Below are positions 1 through 6,836 of a stretch of 12,532 nucleotides of DNA, one piece after another. A model generated the notes under the pieces. It saw nothing but the letters and a program-made list of their open reading frames with translations. It was not told the DNA's origin and did no database searches. The stretch's first letter is position 1, and each line of letters begins with the position of its first letter. Location: contig JAVBKF010000033.1 of NCBI GenBank assembly GCA_031554215.1, forward strand, positions 1 to 12,532. The letters are read 5' to 3'. A program made the position numbers and the translations under genes. This DNA comes from JAVBKE01 sp031554215 (lineage in GTDB: Bacteria; Bacillota; Bacilli; JARBTR01).

Positions 1-6
1 GTAAGT

Positions 7-933
7 ATGAAAGAGAAGATCATCGTCATTGTAGGTCCCACCGCTGTTGGCAAAACGGCACTTTCTTTGGCGTTGGCAAAAAAATATAAGGGTGAAATAA
101 TCAATGGTGACGCTGTACAAGTATTTCGCGGACTGGATATCGGATCAGCCAAAGTGGCGCCAGAGGAACAGGCAGGCATCTCCCATCATTTAATTGATGT
201 GCTAAACCCAGGTGAGTCCTATAACGTTTATTCCTTCAAACAGGAAGTGGACCATTTAATCAAAGAGATTCGTGCGAGAGGGAACTGTCCAATCATCGTG
301 GGCGGTACGGGTCTATACATTCAATCTGTACTGTATGACTATGCTTTTCCAGAAACAACAGGTGATTCAGCGCTGAGAGAAAAGCTAAGTGAGCAGGCAC
401 CTGAACAGCTTCACAGGCAGTTAGCTCTCCTTGACGCAGTCAGTGCCGAGAAAATTCATCCGAATAATGTCAAACGGGTGATTCGCGCTTTAGAAATTTG
501 TCTATCAACCGGGGGAAAGTTCAGCGAACAAACCTCAGCTACTGAGCATATTGCCAAGTATGATGCAAAAGTAATTGGACTATCAATGAATCGGGAGCAG
601 TTATACGAACGCATCAATCTGCGTGTTCACCAAATGATGGCACAAGGGCTTGTGGCAGAGGTCTACCAGTTATACCAAGCTGGTTATGGACAGGCGCAGT
701 CGATGCAGGCGATAGGTTACAAAGAATTAATCCCTACCTTTGAAGGCGAATGCTCACTTGAAACAGCAGTGGAGCGTATTCAACAACACACAAGGCGCTT
801 TGCCAAACGGCAGTTGACTTGGTTTCAAAATAAAATGGCAGTTGACTGGTATGACATTGATCCAGCGAATCCAACCTTGCGGTTTGATGTCATCGCTGAC
901 AGTGTTCAATTATTTCTTGGGAAAGCGCAGTAA
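7..933 (+). CDS. miaA: tRNA dimethylallyltransferase MiaA
   Basis: MiaA transfers a dimethylallyl group from dimethylallyl diphosphate to N6 of A37 in tRNAs reading codons that start with U, making i6A. In the 308-residue product I see the P-loop GPTAVGKT (residues 10-17), the substrate-binding Asp35 in NGDAVQVFRG, GGTGLY (99-104), HPNNVKRVIRALE (about 151-163), QAIGYKELI (234-242) and the RRFAKRQLTWF segment (263-273). These are the family landmarks in the right order, and the length is normal, so the gene is complete. The usual DSMQ motif reads DAVQ here, a Ser-to-Ala change beside the catalytic Asp. Only six bases precede the ATG, so the ribosome binding site lies mostly outside the window. 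In many Firmicutes hfq follows miaA; here spoVK follows after 147 bases and no terminator is visible between them. Confidence 0.97.
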   Translation: MKEKIIVIVGPTAVGKTALSLALAKKYKGEIINGDAVQVFRGLDIGSAKVAPEEQAGISHHLIDVLNPGESYNVYSFKQEVDHLIKEIRARGNCPIIVGGTGLYIQSVLYDYAFPETTGDSALREKLSEQAPEQLHRQLALLDAVSAEKIHPNNVKRVIRALEICLSTGGKFSEQTSATEHIAKYDAKVIGLSMNREQLYERINLRVHQMMAQGLVAEVYQLYQAGYGQAQSMQAIGYKELIPTFEGECSLETAVERIQQHTRRFAKRQLTWFQNKMAVDWYDIDPANPTLRFDVIADSVQLFLGKAQ

Positions 934-984
934 ACAACGAAATACGACACAATTATATAAAGGGTTTAACCTTCTCATGAATGG

Positions 985-1002
985 GTACATGTAGAACTGT
1001 AC
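985..1002. repeat. Short palindrome upstream of spoVK
   Basis: GTACA (985-989) and TGTAC (998-1002) form a perfect 5-bp inverted repeat around an 8-base centre, in the 147-base miaA-spoVK spacer. It could be an operator or chance. There is no T-run, so it is not a terminator. I found no convincing sigma-E or sigma-K promoter beside it. Confidence 0.3.
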
Positions 1003-1080
1003 AAAGACTCAGAAAATAGTCAGTGAAATCATCTGGCTACGGATTTGAAATGCTAAATAGTTGTTTTCAGAGGTGTTGCT

Positions 1081-2022
1081 ATGGATCATCAACCATTGAC
1101 CGTGAAGAAAAGTGGCCAAATCAATATTGTCTTACAAAAGAAACCTGAACCAGTCTACACCCGGGCAGAAATGGCATGGGCAGAGTCTGAAACAGCTACA
1201 TCAGACAAACATGCCGTTCTGCGTGAGATCGAGGATGAGCTCGAACAGATGATTGGGATGACCAGCATCAAGAAAATACTCAAAGAGATTTATGCATGGA
1301 TTTCTATTAACAAAATCCGTGAGGAAAAAGGACTCAAAGCAGATAAACAGGTATTACATATGATGTTCAAAGGAAGCCCCGGTACTGGTAAGACGACGAT
1401 GGCAAGGCTAATCGGAAAATTATTTGTGAAAATGAATGTCTTAACAGCTGGGCATTTAATTGAAGTGGAACGTGGTGATCTTGTTGGTGAATATATCGGT
1501 CACACCGCACTCAAGACGCGTGATTTGATTAAGAAGGCGCATGGCGGCATCTTATTTATAGACGAGGCCTATTCACTTGGCCGCGGTGGTGAAAAGGATT
1601 TTGGCCGTGAGGCCATTGACACACTTGTTAAGCACATGGAAGATAAGCAACATGAATTTGTCTTAATCCTAGCGGGCTATTCCTATGAGATGGAGAATTT
1701 TTTGAAAATGAATCCTGGACTCACCTCACGCTTTCCGATTGTCGTCGATTTTCCGGATTACAATGTGACGGAACTCATGGGGATTTCAGCGAAGATTTTG
1801 GCTGAGCGGCAGTATTTCCTGAGTCAGGATGCCGAGAAGCGATTAGCGGATCATTTGCACACACAGTTAGAACGAGCAAAGCTAAACTTTTCAAATGGGC
1901 GTTATGTACGAAATGTGCTCGAAAAATCAATTCGGATGCAGGCACTTCGCTTACTGAAACAAGATCAACATGACCGGCAGGACCTCATGATGCTAAGAAC
2001 TTGTGATTTGCAGTTGTTGTAG
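1081..2022 (+). CDS. spoVK: Stage V sporulation protein K, AAA+ ATPase (CbxX/CfxQ family)
   Basis: SpoVK is an AAA+ ATPase needed for spore maturation in B. subtilis, where it is made in the mother cell; its substrate is not firmly known. The 313-residue product has the Walker A motif GSPGTGKT (98-105), Walker B ILFIDEAY (157-164), an arginine-finger segment NPGLTSRF with Arg217, and the sensor-2-like GRYVRN (273-278). The N-terminal phrase SGQINIVL (11-18) and HMMFKGSPGTGKT are typical of SpoVK rather than of other CbxX-type ATPases. Length is close to the B. subtilis protein (about 320 residues). The ATG at 1081 has AGAGGTG (1069-1075) at good spacing. No clear promoter is visible in the 147 bases upstream, so it may also be read from miaA. 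Confidence 0.93.
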   Translation: MDHQPLTVKKSGQINIVLQKKPEPVYTRAEMAWAESETATSDKHAVLREIEDELEQMIGMTSIKKILKEIYAWISINKIREEKGLKADKQVLHMMFKGSPGTGKTTMARLIGKLFVKMNVLTAGHLIEVERGDLVGEYIGHTALKTRDLIKKAHGGILFIDEAYSLGRGGEKDFGREAIDTLVKHMEDKQHEFVLILAGYSYEMENFLKMNPGLTSRFPIVVDFPDYNVTELMGISAKILAERQYFLSQDAEKRLADHLHTQLERAKLNFSNGRYVRNVLEKSIRMQALRLLKQDQHDRQDLMMLRTCDLQLL

Positions 2023-2050
2023 TTTGGTCCTAGAGGAAATTGAAAATTGA

Positions 2051-2239
2051 GAAGCTACTTGGAAAAGTACTGCGACACAAGCGGGCAATAAATTTGTTTC
2101 AAAACACGTGGGAATCCTACTTGCCGATGCGGTATGTTGGGTTCTCTTTTGTTTAGCGATTATCCCGGTGATGTATATACTAGGATATGCTTATGAAATT
2201 ACATCGGATAGATTGAAGTGGGGAAGTGTTGTTCATTAA
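2051..2239 (+). pseudogene. Possible remnant of a membrane protein gene
   Basis: The frame from 2051 to the TAA at 2237-2239 is open for 62 codons and includes a hydrophobic stretch with the look of a membrane helix (GILLADAVCWVLFCLAIIPV) followed by a polar tail. There is no ATG or ribosome binding site. The only internal candidate start is GTG at 2108, with nothing purine-rich before it. It may be the end of a decayed gene, a very small membrane protein with an unusual start, or chance. I do not recognise a family. Confidence 0.25.
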
Positions 2240-2318
2240 CGATCTAGGAAAATTTCAGGAAGACAAGAAAATGTTCTCTGTTTTTGGATGACAGACCGAT
2301 CAGAAAACAACAGTGTTT

Positions 2319-2357
2319 GATCGATAGCTGAATATTGGTAGCTGTTCGGATCTTTTT
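2319..2357 (+). terminator. Putative terminator downstream of spoVK
   Basis: GATCGA (2319-2324) can pair with TCGGATC (2346-2352, one G bulged). AGCT (2326-2329) pairs with AGCT (2340-2343) around a 10-base loop, and five T follow (2353-2357). The imperfect stem makes this a moderate call. It would end spoVK transcription about 300 bases past the stop codon. Confidence 0.42.
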
Positions 2358-2635
2358 CTGTTGAATTGAATGCAATTTATGGCAACCAGGCCGGCTGTTG
2401 GATGAGTATGGAATTTGATGCGTTCAAGTATTCTTTCACTTTAATTTATAGGCGAAAATTCAAAAAAATATTTTTTCATGCTGGGCTACCGGGGTCAGAT
2501 TGTAAACGAGCATTGTGTTCTAATGGTTATTTTGTAGAAATGTAGTGTAGTAGTTTTAATATTATCGTATTGAAAATCCGCTTCAGGAAACTGTTTTAAA
2601 CGATAAACTAGCTTTAGTTGATTACCTTAAATTGG

Positions 2636-2651
2636 ATGGAAGCGCTTGTTT
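2636..2651. promoter_or_regulatory. cre-like (CcpA) site
   Basis: ATGGAAGCGCTTGTTT carries the AAGCGCTT core of the catabolite-responsive element bound by CcpA. It departs from the WTGNAARCGNWWNCAW consensus only near the 3' end (TT where CA is expected). It lies 175-190 bases upstream of ftsA with no catabolic gene near it, so it could be a chance match or belong to a lost gene. Confidence 0.3.
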
Positions 2652-2708
2652 ATGCCTCCTTTCTTTTATGTAGATGGGTTTTTTTGTAGTGTTTTTTTTC
2701 CTATTTCC

Positions 2709-2758
2709 AAAAAAAAGCGTGGTAAATCGATTATAACTCTTTCCACTACCACACTTTT
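2709..2758. terminator. Bidirectional terminator-like hairpin before ftsA
   Basis: GTGGTA (2719-2724) pairs with TACCAC (2747-2752). After one C/A mismatch, AAAAG (2713-2717) pairs with CTTTT (2754-2758). The loop is 22 bases. On the + strand only four T follow, so termination would be weak. On the - strand the hairpin is followed by eight T (complement of 2709-2716), which is the stronger orientation. No convincing - strand gene points at it. Confidence 0.4.
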
Positions 2759-2825
2759 ATTGTAGAATGATAGAAGTATAAGTTAAAATTCTTTATTCAT
2801 TAGCTACTTTCGGAGGAATACAATC

Positions 2826-4112
2826 TTGAATAATGACGAAATTTTGGTAAGTTGTGATATTGGGACATCAACAATTAAAATCGTTGTATCACAAATAGAG
2901 AACAACAATTTAAATATTCTTGGTGTTGGCGTGGCACATTCAGAAGGCGTCAAAAAAGGGCAAATTGTCGATATTGAACAAGTTGTCAAGTCTATCCACG
3001 AAGCAGTTGAACAAGCCGAAAGAATGGTCGGCATGAGAATTGAGAGTGTTCATGTAGGCATTGGTGCCAACGCAATTGGCGTTCAACACTGTGAAGGTGT
3101 TGTGGCAATCAATAATCCTAGCCGTGAAGTGACAGACGAGGACAAAGCAAGAGTGAGAATTCAAGCTGAACTTGTTCAAATTCCGCAAGATCGTGAAATC
3201 ATTGACTTGATTCCGCTTAAATATAAAGTGGATGAGGTCGATAATATTGTTGACCCTAAAGGGATGTCAGGCATACGCTTAGAGATGAAAGGGATACTAA
3301 TTACGGGTTTGAAAACAGTGATTCATAATTCACTTAGAGCAGTCAATCGGGCTGGTTTAAATGTGGCAGGTATCGTTTTTCTACCGTATTCTTCTGCTTC
3401 GCTGGTTCTTTCAAGTGATGAGCAAGAAATGGGCTCTGTACTGATTGACCTTGGCGGTGGCGTGGCAACTGTGTCCATTTTTAAAGAAACAGAACTTGTT
3501 CATGCATTCTATGTGCCTCTGGGCGGAGATACGATTACGAGAGATTTAAGTTTAGTACTCAAGACATCAGCAAAGGATGCTGAGAAAATTAAGCTAAAGC
3601 ATGGTAATGCTTTCATCAATTTTAATGTAGAAGATGAGAATGTCATGGTGCCAATGCTTGATAGTGATAAACAGCAAGTCGTTTCGCAGCTTATGATTGC
3701 TGAAATATGCGAGGCAAGGCTGACAGAAATTTTTGAAATTATTCAATCTGAATTAAAAAGATTAAATTTATATGACTTAGTGGGCAATTATGTGCTCACC
3801 GGTGGTGTTTTGAAAATGCCAGGTGTGGTAGAATTAGCAGAGAACATTTTTCAGAATCGTGTTCGTACAGCAATTCCAAGCTATATAAGTGTGAGGGAAC
3901 CGCAGTATACAGCGAGTGTTGGTATCTTGACCTATACATTTAAAAGAGCGAAACTTGATGGTTTATCATTACGTTCGTGTGTTGGACATCTTGTCGATGA
4001 CGTCAATAATGTCAGTTCTAATCGAGTAAGAAGTCGAGATTATGAGAAAAGCGAGAAAAAAGAAAGTGGTAGATTCAATATTAAAGGATTTATTACTAAC
4101 TTTTTTGAATAA
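2826..4112 (+). CDS. ftsA: Cell division protein FtsA
   Basis: FtsA is the actin-like ATPase that ties FtsZ filaments to the membrane and recruits other division proteins. The 428-residue product shows the phosphate-1 motif SCDIGTSTIKIV (9-20), the 1C-domain phrase AVEQAERMVGM (60-70), the phosphate-2 motif VLIDLGGGVATVSIF (205-219), the adenosine motif YVLTGGVLKMPG (322-333) and a C-terminal amphipathic membrane anchor, FNIKGFITNFFE (417-428). The start is TTG, with GGAGG (2812-2816) nine bases upstream. The N-terminus it gives, MNNDEILVSCDIG, lines up with B. subtilis FtsA, so TTG is well supported. ftsZ follows after 48 bases. The usual upstream neighbour divIB is absent. Confidence 0.97.
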   Translation: MNNDEILVSCDIGTSTIKIVVSQIENNNLNILGVGVAHSEGVKKGQIVDIEQVVKSIHEAVEQAERMVGMRIESVHVGIGANAIGVQHCEGVVAINNPSREVTDEDKARVRIQAELVQIPQDREIIDLIPLKYKVDEVDNIVDPKGMSGIRLEMKGILITGLKTVIHNSLRAVNRAGLNVAGIVFLPYSSASLVLSSDEQEMGSVLIDLGGGVATVSIFKETELVHAFYVPLGGDTITRDLSLVLKTSAKDAEKIKLKHGNAFINFNVEDENVMVPMLDSDKQQVVSQLMIAEICEARLTEIFEIIQSELKRLNLYDLVGNYVLTGGVLKMPGVVELAENIFQNRVRTAIPSYISVREPQYTASVGILTYTFKRAKLDGLSLRSCVGHLVDDVNNVSSNRVRSRDYEKSEKKESGRFNIKGFITNFFE

Positions 4113-4160
4113 TTAATATTATAAGAGTATTTTATAGCGAATGCTTCTAGGAGGATCATC

Positions 4161-5348
4161 ATGTTGGAGTTTGATACGAATTACGACCAAGTTGCAATAA
4201 TTAAAGTCGTTGGTGTAGGTGGCGGCGGGAACAATGCTGTTAATCGTATGATTGAGAGCGGTATTCAGGGTGTAGAGTTTATTTCGATAAACACGGACCT
4301 GCAAGCGCTAAATATGTCTCAGGCTGAAATGAAATTGCAAATTGGGTCAAAGTTAACCAGAGGGTTAGGTGCTGGTGGTGATCCTGAGATTGGAAGAAAA
4401 TCAGCAGAAGAAAGTAAAGATGCGATTGCCGAAATGCTAAAGGGCGCAGACATGGTGTTTGTTACCTCAGGTATGGGCGGCGGAACTGGAACAGGCGCTG
4501 CACCAATCGTAGCAGAAATCGCCAAGGAAGTTGGCGCACTCACAGTTGGTGTTGTGACACGTCCATTCACATTTGAAGGGCGGAAACGGACTTCCCAAGC
4601 TAATTTGGGCATCGAGCTCTTTAGAGAAGCTGTTGATACATTGATTATCATTCCAAATGATCGTTTACTTGAAATTGTTGATCGCAACACACCAATTTTG
4701 GAAGCATTCCGTGAAGCTGATAAAGTCTTACGCCAAGGGGTTCAAGGGATTTCCGATTTAATTGCGATTCCTGGAGAAGTAAACCTTGACTTTGCCGATG
4801 TGAAAACGGTTATGTCAATGAAAGGTTCAGCACTGATGGGAATTGGTCGGGCTGCTGGTGAAAGCCGTGCAGCGGAAGCAGCAAAGAAAGCGATTTCAAG
4901 TCCCCTCTTAGAAACTTCGATTACTGGTGCTAAAGGCGTTATCTTAAACATTACTGGTAGCGACACAATGAGTTTAATTGAAGTCGGTGAGGCAGTGAAT
5001 ATTGTTGAAGAAGCATCTGATCCAGAAGTGAATTTGATTTTCGGTACATGCATCAATGAAAACCTCAATGATGAAGTGATTGTAACTGTTATTGCAACTG
5101 GTTTTGAAGAAGGCAAATCTGCGCGTCAAGCACAATTTGCTCAGCAATCACAGACGCAAGCATTTGCTCAGCAATCACAGGCGCAAGCACAAGCACCGCT
5201 GGGTTCACCACGTAAGGAGCTTTTTGAAGAAAGAGCTAAGACGGCTCCTGCTGCACCAAGACAAGAGGAAAGACCTTCATTTATGCAACAAAACGATGAA
5301 GAACTTGATATCCCTGCTTTCTTGCGTGATCGTTCAAGAAGACAATAA
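4161..5348 (+). CDS. ftsZ: Cell division protein FtsZ
   Basis: FtsZ is the tubulin-like GTPase that polymerises into the division ring, at midcell in growth and near the pole in sporulation. The 395-residue product has the tubulin signature GGGTGTG (106-112), ISINTDLQAL (41-50), the catalytic T7 loop NLDFADVKT (208-216) and the globular core ending near residue 315. A Gln/Ala-rich linker (about 320-350) contains two tandem 9-residue repeats. The C-terminal peptide DIPAFLRDR (383-391), which binds FtsA and SepF, is intact. The ATG has a perfect AGGAGG (4149-4154). It forms a two-gene unit with ftsA, closed by the terminator at 5380-5419. A frame of about 100 codons overlapping the 3' end is only a shadow. 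Confidence 0.98.
   Translation: MLEFDTNYDQVAIIKVVGVGGGGNNAVNRMIESGIQGVEFISINTDLQALNMSQAEMKLQIGSKLTRGLGAGGDPEIGRKSAEESKDAIAEMLKGADMVFVTSGMGGGTGTGAAPIVAEIAKEVGALTVGVVTRPFTFEGRKRTSQANLGIELFREAVDTLIIIPNDRLLEIVDRNTPILEAFREADKVLRQGVQGISDLIAIPGEVNLDFADVKTVMSMKGSALMGIGRAAGESRAAEAAKKAISSPLLETSITGAKGVILNITGSDTMSLIEVGEAVNIVEEASDPEVNLIFGTCINENLNDEVIVTVIATGFEEGKSARQAQFAQQSQTQAFAQQSQAQAQAPLGSPRKELFEERAKTAPAAPRQEERPSFMQQNDEELDIPAFLRDRSRRQ
5135..5188 (+). repeat. 27-bp tandem duplication in the ftsZ linker
   Basis: Units at 5135-5161 and 5162-5188 differ at one base (A5154 versus G5181). Each encodes nine residues of the linker, FAQQSQTQA and then FAQQSQAQA, so the frame is kept. The near identity at synonymous positions suggests a recent slippage duplication. 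Confidence 0.9.
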
Positions 5349-5379
5349 AACAGAAATCATTTGCCTGAATAAGACTACG

Positions 5380-5419
5380 AGCTATACTGCAGTGTTTTGA
5401 CTGTAGTATGGCTTTTTTT
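5380..5419 (+). terminator. ftsZ terminator
   Basis: A 14-bp stem (5380-5393 with 5400-5413, two G-T wobbles) around a 6-base loop is followed by seven T (5413-5419). It sits 31 bases after the ftsZ stop. This is a strong intrinsic terminator separating ftsAZ from spoIIGA. Confidence 0.88.
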
Positions 5420-5664
5420 GTGCGTGTAGAAAGTTCTAGCTTTACTCGTGTGCGTAAACCAGAATTTCAGTTTTCTAAGAGTAAATTGTCAATGCTGACT
5501 AAGAAGGAAACAGCCCTCACAGTAGGGAAATGGCAAGCCTGACAAACGACTTAGCAATGATTTTTAAAGAAGTCATGACGGAAATATATTAGAAAATAAA
5601 GAATTTTATAAAATTACAAATTTAGATGGTTTCAGCTAAAAGTTTTAGGCAATCAGAATCAAAT
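5420..5664. other. ftsZ-spoIIGA intergenic region
   Basis: Between the ftsZ terminator and the spoIIGA promoter there are about 245 bases without a credible gene. Since spoIIG is Spo0A-activated in B. subtilis, I looked for 0A boxes (TGTCGAA). Only degenerate matches appear: TGTCAAT (5487-5493), TGACAAA near 5538 and TGACGGA (5576-5582). None is strong enough to annotate. Confidence 0.5.
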
Positions 5665-5665
5665 T

Positions 5666-5698
5666 ATGACAAGTTTGTACTGTAAGATAGCTTATAAT
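5666..5698 (+). promoter_or_regulatory. spoIIG promoter, sigma-A type with long spacer
   Basis: ATGACA (5666-5671, five of six matches to TTGACA) and a perfect TATAAT (5693-5698) are separated by 21 bases rather than 17. The B. subtilis spoIIG promoter is known for an over-long spacer of 22 bases and for needing phosphorylated Spo0A, so this looks like the same design. The - strand of 5665-5671 reads TGTCATA, a five-of-seven match to a 0A box overlapping the -35. The expected start of transcription, near 5705, falls at the ribosome binding site. Confidence 0.6.
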
Positions 5699-5717
5699 TT
5701 CTTCAAGGAGTGAGGCA

Positions 5718-6593
5718 ATGGTTGTTTACATTGATGCCATCTGGTTGCTGAATTTCGGTTTTGATAGCTTACTGTTACTCTGGACAGGTTTAGTGTTGAA
5801 GCAGAAGACTTCATTGTGGCGGATTTTGCTTGGGGGACTTGTCGGGTCTGCAACAGTCATTGTTTACGTAACACCGTATAGCTATCTTCTCGATATTATC
5901 GCTGTGAAGATTGCCATCTCCGTGTTGATGATACTCATCAAATGCGGACGGGTCAACTGGCGCGAGTTGCTGAAAACGTTGACCACATTTTATGTCGTAA
6001 CCTTTGCTGCGGGGGGGATGCTATACGGACTACATAGTTTATTCAGTAGCCATGTTTCTAGCACCATTAACAGCGCTCACTCTAGCGTTAATTTGTACGG
6101 AGACAAAACGAGTTGGATATTTGTTGTTACAGCTTTTCCGCTTACCTATTTATTCATCAAATCATTTACCAGCAACATTAAGGTAGCACAATTTTTTCAG
6201 CAACAACAGGTGAAAGCAACTTGCTTGATTGATGGGATTCAGCTTGAGCTTGATGGTTTCATTGACACGGGTAATCAACTGCTAGACCCTGTATCTAGAG
6301 CACCGATTGTCATTATTTCACTGAAAGATTTTAATAAAGTATTGCCTGATGAGTTAGGGATGGTTTTGAAGATGGGGATTGAGAAGAGCGCGGATTTACC
6401 GGCAATTTGGCAAAACCGAATGCGGATTATCCCCTATAAAGTCGTTGGTAATGATAGCAAACTGCTGGTAGCTTTCAAGCCAGATTCATTTGAAATCAAT
6501 CATAGCCAGAAACGTTGTCTCGTATCATTTACAGAACAGACACTATCTCACCAAAGTCATTATAATGCCATTATTCACCCGGATTTAATCTAG
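5718..6593 (+). CDS. spoIIGA: Sporulation sigma-E factor processing peptidase SpoIIGA
   Basis: SpoIIGA is a membrane aspartic protease that cleaves pro-sigma-E in the mother cell after the forespore signal protein SpoIIR activates it. The 291-residue product has five hydrophobic segments (about residues 8-26, 35-52, 55-75, 88-106 and 131-150). The cytoplasmic domain carries the catalytic motif DTGNQLLDP, with the Asp at residue 183, the same number as in B. subtilis. The C-terminus (HYNAIIHPDLI) has the family's look, so the gene is complete although slightly short against about 309 residues. The ATG has AAGGAG (5705-5710) at 7-base spacing. sigE follows 243 bases later, an unusually wide gap for this pair. 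Confidence 0.95.
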   Translation: MVVYIDAIWLLNFGFDSLLLLWTGLVLKQKTSLWRILLGGLVGSATVIVYVTPYSYLLDIIAVKIAISVLMILIKCGRVNWRELLKTLTTFYVVTFAAGGMLYGLHSLFSSHVSSTINSAHSSVNLYGDKTSWIFVVTAFPLTYLFIKSFTSNIKVAQFFQQQQVKATCLIDGIQLELDGFIDTGNQLLDPVSRAPIVIISLKDFNKVLPDELGMVLKMGIEKSADLPAIWQNRMRIIPYKVVGNDSKLLVAFKPDSFEINHSQKRCLVSFTEQTLSHQSHYNAIIHPDLI

Positions 6594-6608
6594 TGTTTGC
6601 CTGGAAAA

Positions 6609-6625
6609 TAGCCTAAAAATGGCTA
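6609..6625 (+). repeat. Small hairpin in the spoIIGA-sigE gap
   Basis: TAGCC (6609-6613) and GGCTA (6621-6625) form a 5-bp stem with a 7-base loop, 15 bases after spoIIGA. There is no T-run, so it is not an intrinsic terminator. It could stabilise or process the mRNA. The rest of the 243-base gap shows no gene. Confidence 0.3.
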
Positions 6626-6836
6626 AGGGCAGAGTCTAAATGAGCTATTATTATTTTAAACGAGTTGATAAAAATTCCTTTCTGGCATCTAAAATAGTCA
6701 TCACTGGGAAAGACATACGGACAAAAGCACTATCGTAGAGGGACTACTTGTCATGCGGTTCTGGTATGGTCAGCAAAACTGATGTAAAAAAATACGTATA
6801 TAGAATAGGTACAAGGGGTAAAGGGGAGGATTTCTG

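Larger units (their letters stand above)
2023..2825. other. 803-base spoVK-ftsA intergenic region
   Basis: This is the longest gap in the window. It has no open frame with a good start and ribosome binding site. It holds a membrane-protein-like open frame (2051-2239), a terminator-like hairpin (2319-2357), a 59-codon open frame without a ribosome binding site (2366-2545), a cre-like site (2636-2651), two long T-runs near 2680-2700 and a hairpin flanked by A and T tracts (2709-2758). I see no clear sigma-A promoter for ftsA. In B. subtilis, cell-wall and division genes such as divIB lie upstream of ftsA; none is present here. Confidence 0.6.

Noticed and set aside
946..953. Possible sigma-E -10 (GACACAAT) upstream of spoVK
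   Set aside because: Six of eight bases match, but no ATA-type -35 lies at the right distance.
4319..5116. Two - strand frames of more than 120 codons opposite ftsZ (4319-4690 and 4742-5116)
   Set aside because: They are complementary shadows of a highly conserved gene, with Ser/Ile/Pro-rich products and no ribosome binding sites.
5092..5400. 102-codon frame overlapping the end of ftsZ
   Set aside because: It is an out-of-frame reading of the Gln-rich ftsZ linker and ends inside the ftsZ terminator; the ftsZ frame is clearly the real one.
5487..5582. 0A boxes upstream of spoIIGA
   Set aside because: All three matches have two mismatches in seven bases, which is expected by chance in this length of AT-rich DNA.
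6714..6721. sigma-E-like -10 (CATACGGA) in the spoIIGA-sigE gap
   Set aside because: Only the first five of eight bases fit CATACAAT and the -35 is weak, so it is mentioned as a lead but not annotated.
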